64,000 nucleotides of DNA from Rhodamnia argentea (lineage: Eukaryota; Streptophyta; Magnoliopsida; Myrtales; Myrtaceae), in the NCBI RefSeq assembly GCF_020921035.1, contig NC_063151.1, positions 29,518,934 to 29,582,933 on the forward strand, written 5' to 3'. How positions within the stretch are numbered: the stretch's first letter is position 1; the number at the start of each line of letters is the position of its first letter. The notes beneath the pieces are model-generated. The model was not told where the DNA came from, made no database searches, and saw only the letters and a program-made list of their open reading frames with translations. The position numbers and the translations under genes are program-made. This document shows positions 1 through 11,400 of this stretch, in pieces.

Positions 1-1358
1 AAAAACATTCTCGGGTGCTTCTTTCAAAAACATTGTGCGCATAGACGATTGAGTAAATACATAGTTTTACCTCATCTTCCCGAGTCTTTGACAGCACGAT
101 TTATATAAGAAGCTTCTAAATGATAAAGACATACTTGGATCCGACTCACGGGAGATGAGGATGACAAAAAGAAGCAAGGATAGCACCTTCCAAAGAGGAA
201 CTCCTACTTTTAATGATCTCATTCGCTCCTACTCCGAAAACTTTCTCGGTTGCTTCTTTCGAAAATATCGTGCGCATAGACGATTGAGCAAATACATAAT
301 TTTATCTCATCCCCTCGAGTTTTTGACAGCACGATTTATATAAGAAGCTTCTAAATGATAAAGACATGCTTGGATCTAACTCAGAGGAGATGAGGATGAC
401 AAAAGAAGCAAGGATAACACCTTCCAAAGAGGAACTCCTACTTTTAATGATCTCATTCGCTTCTTTTCCAAAAACTTTCTCGGTTGCTTCTTTCGAAAAC
501 ATTGTGCGCATAAACGATTGAGTAAATACATAATTTTATCTCATCCTCTCGAGTCTTTAACAACACTATTTATATAAGAAGCTTCTAAATGATAAAGACA
601 TGCTTGGATATGACTCACGGGAGATGAGGATGACAAAAGAAGCAAGGATAGCACCTTCCAAAGAGGAACTCCTACTTTTAATGATCTCATTCGCTCCTTC
701 TCCAAAAACATTCTCGGGTGCTTATTTCGAAAACATTGTGCGCATAGACGATTGAGTAAATACATAGTTTTACCTCATCTTCCCGAGTCTTTGACAGCAC
801 GATTTATATAAGAAGCTTCTAAATGATAAAGACATGCTTGGATCTGACTCACGGGAGATGAGGATGACAAAAAGAAGCAAGGATAGCACCTTCCAAAGAG
901 GAACTCCTACTTTTAATGATCTCATTCGCTCCTTCTCCAAAAACTTTCTCGGTTGCTTCTTTCGAAAATATCGTGCGCATAGACGTTTGAGTAAATACAT
1001 AATTTTATCTCATCCCCTCGAGTTTTTGACAGCACGATTTATATAAGAAGCTTCTAAATGATAAAGACATGCTTGGATCTGACTCGGAGGAGATGAGGAT
1101 GACAAAAGAAGCAAGGATAACACCTTCCAAAGAGGAACTCCTACTTTTAATGATCTCATTCGCTTCTTCTCCAAAAACTTTCTCGGTTGCTTCTTTCGAA
1201 AACATTTTGCGCATAAACGATTGAGTAAATACATAATTTTATCTCATCCTCTCGAGTCTTTAACAACACTATTTATATAAGAAGCTTCTAAATGATAAAA
1301 TCATGCTTGGATTTGACTCATAGGAGATGAGAATGACAAAAGAAGCAAGAATAGCACC
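1..1358. repeat. Tandem array of ~234-bp units with 3-unit higher order
   Basis: Six copies of a 233-235 bp unit lie head to tail. The landmark beginning ACGATTTATATAAG (ACTATTTATATAAG in two units) recurs near 96, 331, 565, 799, 1034 and 1267. Every third unit is the most alike: units near 96 and 799 share TTGACAGCACG and CATCTTCCCGAG, while those near 565 and 1267 share TTTAACAACACT. This gives a higher-order period of 702-703 bp. The array runs off the left edge and ends near the last partial unit at about 1358, some 500 bp before the TATA box of the next gene. The short open frames in it repeat with the unit and look like by-products, not genes. Confidence 0.93.
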
Positions 1359-1870
1359 TTCCACAAGACAAGGTTAAGGAAGACTAAGCATTTGAAAAAT
1401 GCAAATTAGTTAGTAAAGTATAGTCGTGAAATGCTATGTTCGAAATTAATTTCCAAGAGAAGAATCATGTTAGTGGCGAATAATTATCCACTTTTATTGT
1501 ACCATGTTATTTGGAATAAAGCATAAGAACGAATATCCGAGGAGGGCCGTTTTCAAGAATCTCATGAAAATTACACCTTGGAAAAAAAAGGAGAAATAAA
1601 AAAAGGAATCCCAAGCTTTTTCCTTTATTTTTTTTTTTTTGGGGTCGAAGAATCCATTGCTAGTCCAACGAATGGCGACACATTAAGCTCACAATGACAA
1701 CACCCGAACGCCTCGCGACCGCGCCCCCCGCCCCAACCTCTCCTCTCGGAGCCAGCAATCCGCCACGAAACCCGTCCCATCATGTTCTTATTCGCCCGTC
1801 ACGCGCGTCTCGCCCTCTCCTCGTTACCCTCTCCCGCGCGTCCTCTCACGCGCCGCCTCCTTTGCCTCGC
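1359..1870. other. Spacer and proximal promoter region of the prolyl oligopeptidase gene
   Basis: Unique sequence between the tandem array and the TATA box. It contains a T tract near 1625-1640 and becomes GC- and pyrimidine-rich after 1690. An open frame with ATG at 1782 runs in frame into the gene but lies upstream of the TATA box, so it is probably not transcribed. Confidence 0.5.
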
Positions 1871-1878
1871 TATAAATA
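1871..1878 (+). promoter_or_regulatory. TATA box of the prolyl oligopeptidase gene
   Basis: The sequence CTATAAATACC is a textbook plant TATA box. A start of transcription about 30 bp downstream (near 1900) would leave a 5' leader of about 90 bp before the ATG at 1992. Its position between two in-frame ATGs (1782 and 1992) decides the start in favour of 1992. Confidence 0.7.
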
Positions 1879-1991
1879 CCGCTCCCTTCCCTCTCAGAAA
1901 TCAAATTCTCGATCTCGACTCGTCCAGCTCTCGCCATCGCCTTCCCCTTCGCCGTCTCTCGAGGCACCTCTCCGTCTCCTCGAGTCGCGGG

Positions 1992-4900
1992 ATGGGATCG
2001 CTCTCCGCGCTGGACGAGCCATTGCAGTATCCGGCTGCTCGCAGAGACGAGTCCGTCGTTGATGATTACTTCGGCGTCACGATATCCGATCCTTATCGCT
2101 GGTAATTAACGGAACTCGTTAAATGAAATCGATTCGCTATTTCCTTTGTCCCCGCAGTTTTTTGGTCCGGTAATCGAACGGGACCTTTGTTGTTGCTCGT
2201 CGAATGTTCAACGTGGAGGCAGAATTTTGAGTTTTGACTAGTTTGATCCCGAGATGTGTTGACCTGAAGTCGAGTGCTGGAATTTGGCGATTCCTAGGCT
2301 CAAAATGTCTGATCCTTATCGCTGATTATTGATGGATTCCGTATTCGAATCTCGTTGCTTGCAGGTGTGTTGTTATGCGGAGTCTAGATTTTCTGTTTGA
2401 CTCGTTGCTCGTGAGGTGTGCTAATGGTAGAATCTGTTTGTTAGACTATGAGATATATGGTTATTATCGATAGTTGTTGATGAATTCTATTAGGTCTCGA
2501 GGCCTCGAGATATGTGTTGCTTATCGCTGCCAGTTGATGGTCCTGTGATTGAATCTCATATGTTTTGTTTGTGGTTGCTTGTTGTGAAATAGAACAGAGC
2601 AGTGTTACTGCTTGTTGAATGGTCAGTATAGAGTATACGTCTTGTGTTTGACTTGTTGTGTCTGAGATATGTTGACTTGAATTGCAATGTCGGAATTTGA
2701 TATGTTGAGATATGGTTAAGCTTTGAGATATTTGATCTTTACGACTACTGGATGAGGACTTTCATAATGGATTTTAGTTCTGGAAAGGTCTCTAAATCTG
2801 TAAAGTAATTCAACGGAGTAGTGCTGTTACTGGTTGCATGGTTGATGGAGAATCTAGAGTTTGTATTTAACTTCTTCATTCTGAGATGTATTGTTCACTT
2901 AAGAGTTGAATTTTCAACTGGATCACTAGGCTTGAAGATCCTGACAGTGAAGAAACAAAGGAGTTTGTGCAAAATCAGGTGAAATTGACGCAGACAGTTT
3001 TGAAGACGTGTGATGTGAGGGATAAGCTTCATGAAAAGATTACAAAGCTATTCGATCATCCTCGATATAAAGCACCCTTCAGGCGAGGGAACAAATACTT
3101 TTATTTCCATAATACAGGGCTCCAAGCGCAAGACATCCTTTACGTGCAGGTTTGTTTGTTAAAATCTGGAATTTAGTTGAAAGAGAATTTTATATATGCC
3201 TCGTTCTTGGCCCTTGAATTAATAGCCACATGATGGATGCATCTCGTCATTCAGGGTAGTTTAGATGCAGAAGCAGAAGTTTTGCTCGATCCTAATGCTC
3301 TTAGTGAAGATGGAACCGTCTCTTTGAACACTCTTTCAGTCAGCGAGGATGCCAAATATTTGGCTTATGGACTTAGTTCCAGTGGAAGTGATTGGGTGAC
3401 AATTCATGTTATGCGGATTGAGGATAGGAAAGTCGAGCCTGATAAATTATCATGGGTGAGGATTTGAAATTTAGTTTCCTTAAAGTAAGACTACATTTGA
3501 TTGAAATTTAGGTGAGTGGTCATACTGGTGACAGGTCAAATTTTCGTCTATCAGTTGGACCCATGATGGCAAAGGGTTTTTCTACAGCCGCTACCCAGCT
3601 CCTAAGTAAGTACCCATGATAATTATAAAACACATGTTGGTAAGGTTTTATTTGAAAATGCTAGATGATTGAAATGGATGAAGAAAACTCTGGCGAGAGA
3701 AGAAGGGATATAAAAGGTAGTCTTAGAATTTAAAGCATTATTTGTGTTTTAATATCAATTGATAAACTGAAAATTGGTCAAACCAAGACATTTGGTAGCA
3801 CAGTATTTATTTACACGACTCATCTGTCCTGCATAGCTAGTTTTAGCACTGCTTGAAGCAAATATTGTCTACTAACTCTTGTACTGACATTGGTTGATCA
3901 CCAACCATCATCAGCCACATCAAATCTTTATTAGCACTTGTATAGACTCTTCTCTTTACCACAGTCATGTGGTTCAACTTCTATGTTCTTTTTTTTTTTA
4001 TAACCGAGGTTTCCCACATTCAATGGACTATTCCTCGGGGTGGTATGGTTCAACTTCTATGTTGAAATTGTATATCTCCGAGAATTCTGAAAATTGGTAC
4101 TTTTTGGCAGTATTTTTCAGTTTTTTTCATTCTGGATATGGGTAATTCAAGACTTCGAGAAGCCTCGGTGATAGCAAGAAGTCCGTATGATAAGATTGGC
4201 TAGTGAATACGTAGATTAAAGCTTTCATTCATGTGGGATGGATTTATCTAGATTATTGAAATGCTAAAGCAAAATGATGATGATGTTGTGCTCATTAGTA
4301 GGAGATTATTAGGCTAGAAGACGATTGAAAGAGCTATTCACTAGCTAACGAATGTCCTATATTGTAGAGAGGGAGATATTGATGCTGGGACTGAGACCAA
4401 CTCGAACCTTTATCATCAAGTATACTATCATTTTGTGGGCACCGATCAATTTGAAGATGTATTATGCTGGAGGGATCCTGATAATCCGAAGTACAGTGTT
4501 GGAGCCTGCGTCACAGATGACGGGAAGGTAATTATTTTCTTCTGCAGTTTTTGCAGAGCAAATGCTGTCTCCTCAAAGATTTTGTTTGTACTAATAATAT
4601 TATCCTATATCCTAAGTCTTTCTTTCTCATAATTTTCGTACCTTTGTCCTACAATTTTTTTTATCTTCAATTAGCTTGGACATTTCACTCTCGTTCCTGG
4701 GAAAATCAGATGTAGTTTCAGAGTATAAGGATTGTATCCAAAGAGGACTTCCAGCATGATTATACGATTGAATTTGCACAGGCTTTCTTTCTTCTCCAAG
4801 ATTGTGTTTCCTTGTTTTTTACCATATATGCATGTTCAAGTGAGGATAGATTTGATGGTGTTAGTTTTATTCAATGTATATAAGCATGCTTGGAGAAGTG

Positions 4901-7637
4901 CCTGTCTTAAGATTTTTTTGGCAGTACCTTTCTGAAAACGTATGTTTTACTGATGTTCCATTTTCCTTTCAGTATGTTCTGTTGTATTTAGCTGAAGGTT
5001 GTGATCCCGTCAACAAGATTTACTACTGCGACATGTCCAGCCTGCTGGATGGGATTGAAGGTCTGAAGAAGAGAAATGAACTACTCCCTTTTGTTAGACT
5101 TGTAGATAACTTTGATGCAAAGTATGAAGCTGTTGCAAATGATGAAACTCTATTTACTTTCCTGACGAACAAAGACGCCCCCAGATATAAATTAGTCAGG
5201 GTGGATCTGAGGGAACCCCATATTTGGACTGATGTCATAGAAGAAGCTGAGAAGGATGTGCTGGAATCAGCTTCTGCAGTCAATCATAACCAACTGATAG
5301 TGAGTTATTTGAGTGATGTGAAATGTGTGGTGCAGATAAGGGATTTAAAAACAGGTTCTTTGCTGTATCAATTGCCCATTGACATTGGGACAGTTCATGG
5401 TATATCTGCCCGGCGTGAAGATAGTACCATTTTTTTTGGCTTTACTAGTTTTCTTTCTCCCGGTATCATATATCAGTGTGATCTACAGAATGAGGTTCCA
5501 GATATGAAGATCTTCCGTGAAATTATAGTTTCTGGATTTGATCGTTCAGAGTTCCATGTCAATCAGGTAAATAAGAATTACCCGTGAGTATTGGATATTT
5601 TGTTGACATTATCAGCTCAACATTCTTTTCTTTGGTTTCGAATCTGTTTTAGTTGCCTGGCGCTTGCCTTTCCTTTGGTATACAGGCCACAATGATCATT
5701 CGTTGTACTTTTGAGCTTATGTTGAATTGGGTTTCCTGTTAAATGGCTATATTGAATGTTAACTACTTCCACCTCAGTCACATATAATGGGTACATGGTC
5801 ATGTTTACTAGTTTTACTCTATTCGACTTTCAGGTTTTTTTGTCTAGTAAGGATGACACCAAGATACCCATGTTCATAGTATCCAGAAAGAATATATCTC
5901 TGGATGGATCACACCCATGTTTGTTATATGGTTATGGCGGATTCGACATTAGCCTGACGCCATCCTTTAGCGTCACCCGTACTGTACTCGCGAGACACTT
6001 GGGAGCTGTTTACTGCATAGCAAACATACGTGGTGGTGGCGAGTATGGAGAGGAATGGCACAAAGCTGGGTCCTTGGCAAAAAAGCAGAACTGCTTTGAT
6101 GATTTCATCTCTGCTGCTCAGTACCTCATTTCTGCAGGTTACACCCAACCCAGAAAGCTGTGCATTGAAGGGGGAAGCAATGGTGGACTACTTATTGGGG
6201 CTTGTATAAATCAGGTTTTGAAACTATCAGTTGATTCTGTTGGCTTAATTGATTTGGTAGCTCCATATTTATATAAAGATTGATTGTTGTCAGAGACCCG
6301 ATCTTTTTGGCTGTGCTTTGGCCCATGTTGGTGTTATGGACATGCTGCGATTTCACAAATTTACTATTGGTCAGTCTTCCTCGCCCTCTCCGTCTGTGCG
6401 TGTGAACACATTCACGCTGCTTGCTTGTCATGTGCATTAGTGATTTTGTAAGTGACTTCATTTATTGTCACGTACCACAGGGCATGCATGGACTTCTGAT
6501 TATGGATGCGCGGACAAAGAGGAAGAATTCCATTGGTTGATTAAGTAAGTTCGTCCTGGTTCTAGCTCTGTTTAATGCTTTCGTGTAGGAAGAACTTGTA
6601 CGGTGTTGGTTTCAATGGTGACCGAATAAGCTCGTAGGATAAACACACAGAATTTGTCATCTGCCTAGCTTCTGGGAAATCCTTACCACTCCGCATCTGC
6701 AGGACGCTGGGATTTTTGCAGCCCTCATATGTTTTGTCTCACGTTGCACCTTTTACTCTCCGAAGTTTTGTCTGTTTATTTACCATGGTGGACAGGAATT
6801 GCTGATTTATGCCTTTTTTAGGTACTCACCGCTGCATAATGTGAGGAGGCCATGGGAAGAATGTCCGGATCAATCAGTCCAGTACCCACCTACCATGCTG
6901 TTGACTGCTGACCACGACGATCGGGTTGTGCCACTGCACTCGTTGAAGTTATTGGCTGTAAGTTCCCCATGTTATTGACTGTATTTACCGAGATCGACAG
7001 AAATTGCTGATTTCTTCCCAATTTTTCGCTTATATTGTTCACTCTCGAGGTGTCTCAGTCGTGCTGCAAATAGCTGAGAACCATTACAGAGCAACCGTAT
7101 GCCATAATACCGGTAGCAAAAGAAGGAATAATGATGGCTACTCTTTTATTGTCTTGTGAACCAACGGCTGTTATGAAACATCATCGCCACGCAGATGGTT
7201 GATTCCTATAAAAAGAAGCGCGAGGATAAAGTGCTTATATTCTGTTTATTTCGGAAATTTGATAATCGGCTCCTATTTTCTTCTTTCAGACGATGCAATA
7301 CGTCCTGTGCACAAGCCTTGAGAAAAGCCCCCAAAGGAACCCCATAGTAGGTCGAATCGAGTGCAAAGCCGGGCATGGAGCCGGGCGTCCTACAAAGAAG
7401 ATGGTAAAATCTCAAACCCCCACAAACCCACCCAACCCCGCCCCCCCCTCCCTCCCCCCTCGTCGCTCTCTCTCTCTCTCTCCATTTAACACCGTGGTCT
7501 TTTTATGCGAAATCCATGCCGTCCCAACTAATTCCATGCCATCCCAACTTTTCGTGGCTTCTGTGGTTCAGATCGATGAAGCTGCTGATCGTTATGGTTT
7601 CATGGCGAATATGCTGGATGCTTCCTGGATTGAGTAG
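1992..7637 (+). CDS. PREP: Prolyl oligopeptidase (S9A serine peptidase)
   Basis: Cytosolic-type endopeptidase that cuts short peptides after proline. Exons: 1992-2101, 2930-3149, 3255-3455, 3535-3605, 4368-4527, 4973-5566, 5834-6214, 6294-6369, 6481-6544, 6822-6957, 7290-7403 and 7572-7637. They join in frame to 730 residues, the usual plant length. The first ~70 residues ([17 protein letters not shown]) match the S9A N-terminus; a seven-bladed propeller should fill the middle. The catalytic domain shows [15 protein letters not shown], the nucleophile in GGSNGG (Ser567), the acid in DHDDRV (656-660) and the histidine in GHGAG (His700). The gene lies tail-to-tail with PUS10. An upstream in-frame ATG at 1782 would add 70 Arg/Ser-rich, transit-peptide-like residues, but the TATA box lies downstream of it. 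The family call is secure; the start is inferred. Confidence 0.95.
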
Positions 7638-8495
7638 ATGAAGTGATTGATCGATCAGAAACCACACTTCTTGTAGAGTTCCGCATCTTTTGGATTCCAG
7701 ATTGGGTTCGATTCTCGCGTTCCCATAAGCATTATGGATAATTTATTGTTCATTGTTAGCTTCAGAAAGTCTTGGGAAATTTTCTTTTTCTTTCCTGTAG
7801 CCATCCTTATTTTGGATTTGCGATGGATGAGATTAGTGTCAAACGGGTGAATCAGATTGGGTCGAATATAGTCTAATCCATATTGACCCATTTAACCCAT
7901 TTTGATCCGTTTTTATACGGTACAAATTTAACAACACATATTCAATCCAATCCATATAACTTTTTTTTTTAATCAAACCTGTATAACTTAAATGTTTCTA
8001 CATTTAACCAAATCATGAAATATTTATTTATTATAATTTATTAAGAAGAATGATATTATTAAAACACTTATGTAATTAAAATTTTTTAATATCAAGAAAT
8101 TATTAATTATTTTTTAGAAAAGTAACTTTTTATTTTATTCTCATTTTTTTTTTAATTTTCTTTTCCTTTTTTCCTCGCCCACGCCCGACGTCCAACACGT
8201 CCTAGGATTTCTTCTCGCTCTCCATTTTCGAACTTCTCCATAACGATTCTCCGAAAAAAGGGAGACTCTATCTCACCAGAGTCCATAACCACAAAAAGGA
8301 GAGAGAGAGAGAGAGAGATCCAATGTCACTGGTTCCATCAGACCAGGAGATCACGCACTTTTCTTGCAGAGGAAATGAACATAGTATATCCAAAAGTACA
8401 TTAAAACAAAGGAGAAAAGGAAACCTTGTCCGTCCTCCCTCCTCTCAGTACTCGAGAAACCATCCAATGATTCGTTTTTCTACGAAGGGTTTTAG
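7638..8495. other. Convergent intergenic region between PREP and PUS10
   Basis: Holds the 3' ends of two convergent genes. About 7900-8160 is very AT-rich. A (GA)n microsatellite of about 20 bp sits near 8300-8319. The stretch from about 8280 onward has a paralogous copy near 23495. No coding signal was seen. Confidence 0.6.
8299..8319. repeat. (GA)n microsatellite
   Basis: Uninterrupted GA dinucleotides. The paralogous segment near 23510 lacks the expansion, so it grew or shrank after the duplication. Confidence 0.85.
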
Positions 8496-11400
8496 TCAAA
8501 AGACGTCCATTTTGACATCCGTAACATCAAGCTGCAGTATCTCAGCCCGGCAACCTAGCATTGATCCAACGCTGTATACAAAGGGGTGTCAAATCAGTTC
8601 CTAGATCTCTATCATATCAAAAGAAAGATTTCTACCGATAGTCTTAAATCTCTCCCGTCACATAGAGTAAAGGCCTTGTAGTGTTATCTATTTTTCAAAT
8701 TATAGAGGCCTGAACGGCAACTAAAATAAGCCAACATGAGTATCTATGAAAGATTTGTCAACACCTCATTATATCAGATTGGTCAGTTCCTCCTACCAAG
8801 GTGGTATTTCGTGAGCTTGTGCAGTACCTGAATCATTATGTATAGATGCCACTTGCCTATGGTTTAAGCTTTACCATCAAGGGGTTTATAATTGAATACA
8901 TAATATGTTATCAGCAAAAAGATGGAGGATACATACCTCGGATGTGTACGGCCCAGATCCCCATGAACAAACTCCTTTATGTATGTGCCCGCCTGCAGAT
9001 TTCATAATACCTTCCACTGAAGCAACATCCCGAGGGAGAAATATGTTCACAGTATTCTAAAACACAAAGTACCTCTATCTACCTGTGTACACAAATGCAA
9101 AATGAAGTACTGTGAAGTTCCCCCAATCCTTTCGATCTTCATCCTAAGATTGAAGAGGAGCGATTCTTACAAGCATGTCTTTATACGCTCGATAATGACA
9201 CGGAGCTGGAAAAAAAAAAACACTAACCAGTGTATTATTTTTTCACGATCTAATGGACTCCGACGGTGAAGCACCCTTATTGGGGTCCTTTGCAGAATAC
9301 ACTGATCAAAAGCAAAAGAAATAAATTTCTCAGAACTTCGAGCATTGATTTAGCAATATAATAACTACGACTTCTACATTTAATGTTGATATCAGTAGCT
9401 CAAGGAATTAACTCATAACTGAGGGACAGCAAAAGCAGAATGGAGAAGCACATAGTCTTAATGGAAGCTTTCAAAATCATGTGATCATGGTAGTCATTAA
9501 GACATCGAGAATGAAAATTTAGAAGCCTTAAACCACATGAGTCCTCCCTCTCTCCCTCAACACCCTTAAATCAACAGCTTCTTCCCCCCTCATCTGAGGG
9601 TTCTTTCTACCCAAAAGGAAAGTAAAAAAGAAAAAAGCAACTGTCTCTCAATTCTCTCATGTTTGAAGGTTCATCATAGTCTCTTAATGTAAATTAAATT
9701 TTCTGAACAATCCAAAAAGGAAGCTTTAGGGACAGACCGATAGCAGGACATCTTAAACATTATCTCATAAGCCATATAACTCATCTTTAACCTACAACAA
9801 TGGCATTGGTTCTCAGCACTTCACAAGATGGACTTCACTCTTCAAGTACCATGTACTTAACTATTCAGCAGAAGGAAAAAACTATCATGTCTCATGTGTT
9901 AGAAGTCTCAAAGACGTGTTAAGCACATATAGTATAATGATGATAAACACCCAAAATCGGCCAGTTTTTCACTTCTGCTTACATCTGTGGTCTGATTATA
10001 GTTGCCTTAATAATTTGTACTGGATAAGGCAGAGCAGAGCAACAGCTTCCATGAACCAAGGATATTGCACAGACAGATGTCTTGATAGAAAATTCACTTT
10101 AACCATCAAACTTGTGCACAAGGCTAATGAAATTACCCAGATAAACTTACCATATCTCTGACTGAAGATATAGACAGCAAATCAGGATCCTCAAGAGGCC
10201 GGGAAATCCACACCAATGCAGCATACTGCTTCTGTTTGTAGTAAATTCCAACAAAACCACGTGATCAACAATCAGTCAGGTTCCATTGATCTAATTACGC
10301 TTTCCGAAAACATGTCGTATACCTTTGCTCCATATTTTCATGTATTTACATATGCAATAGTTTCAGCTAAAGAATTACCTGCTTTTCTGCTTCTCCTTCA
10401 CGCATCAATGTCCACCCCTGACTTCCAACCAACTTGAGATTTTTTACTCTAACCTGAAAGAAGCATTGGTAACTTATGGCTAATAACAATTTCGGCAAGA
10501 GGGAAGAGACAGTGCCATAAGAAAACCATTCAAACACACCAGTTTCTCCCTTGAGCTATTAATTTTGTGTTCTATATCCTTTACCAAGACATCCGATGGG
10601 ACATGTCGCGGATTTTGTATCTCAACCAAGAAAGGTCGACCAGAACCCAACATACGAACCTGGAACAGGAACAAAATATAATTCCAGACACGTTAATTGT
10701 CAATGTGCAAAGAATTTCAGAAGTTCAGTACATCCATATCCTCTCTGCCAGCAGCATGAAACTTGTACTTGTCACCTCTGCACATGAGAAGAATACAGCT
10801 GCTAATAATTTCCTGCATGAGAACACAAGGTTCGAAGATTCAGATTCATGTTACATACGAAACCACAGGACATATTGAGTCAGCCAAAGACGAGAAAAAA
10901 AAAGAAAATGAGCACTATGTTGATAAAAAATCTCTAGACAGTACCTCAACGGATGCCTCCCCCATTCTATCTTCATCGATCATCCAACAAGTTTGACTGA
11001 CATTTCTTGAATACTGTATGACAAAAAAACGAAAACATATTGCAATGAGCACCTAAAAAGAAGTATTCGCTCGATACCTGAGCTCAAATTGCATGAACTG
11101 TCCCAGTTAGTATCTTGAATTAATTAAAAAATTAGTGTAACACCATACCTGCTACGGACATTACTTGCAAGATAGGGCAAGTTAACAATATTTCTCTCAA
11201 ATGTGCAAGGTAAACCCTTTGCAATGAAGATAACATCACACTTGATTTGATTTTCTTGGTATGACACATGAATTTTGAAGGTTGTGGCTAGCCAATTAGT
11301 TATCTGATGTTTGGTGAAATATGGAAAAAGCTGATGCCCAGGAAAAATGGAAGTTACTACCATACCAAGGGATGAAAGATGCAGGATATTGTTAAGTAAA

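Noticed and set aside
155..1234. Short open frames on both strands within the first 1.3 kb
   Set aside because: They recur with the 234-bp unit and shift with small indels; no protein likeness.
1..1358. CRISPR-like array
   Set aside because: Units are 234 bp with no short repeat plus variable spacer layout; this is a plant tandem satellite.
8323..8604. 93-codon + strand frame over the PUS10 3' end
   Set aside because: It is antisense to the last PUS10 exon and its 3' UTR.
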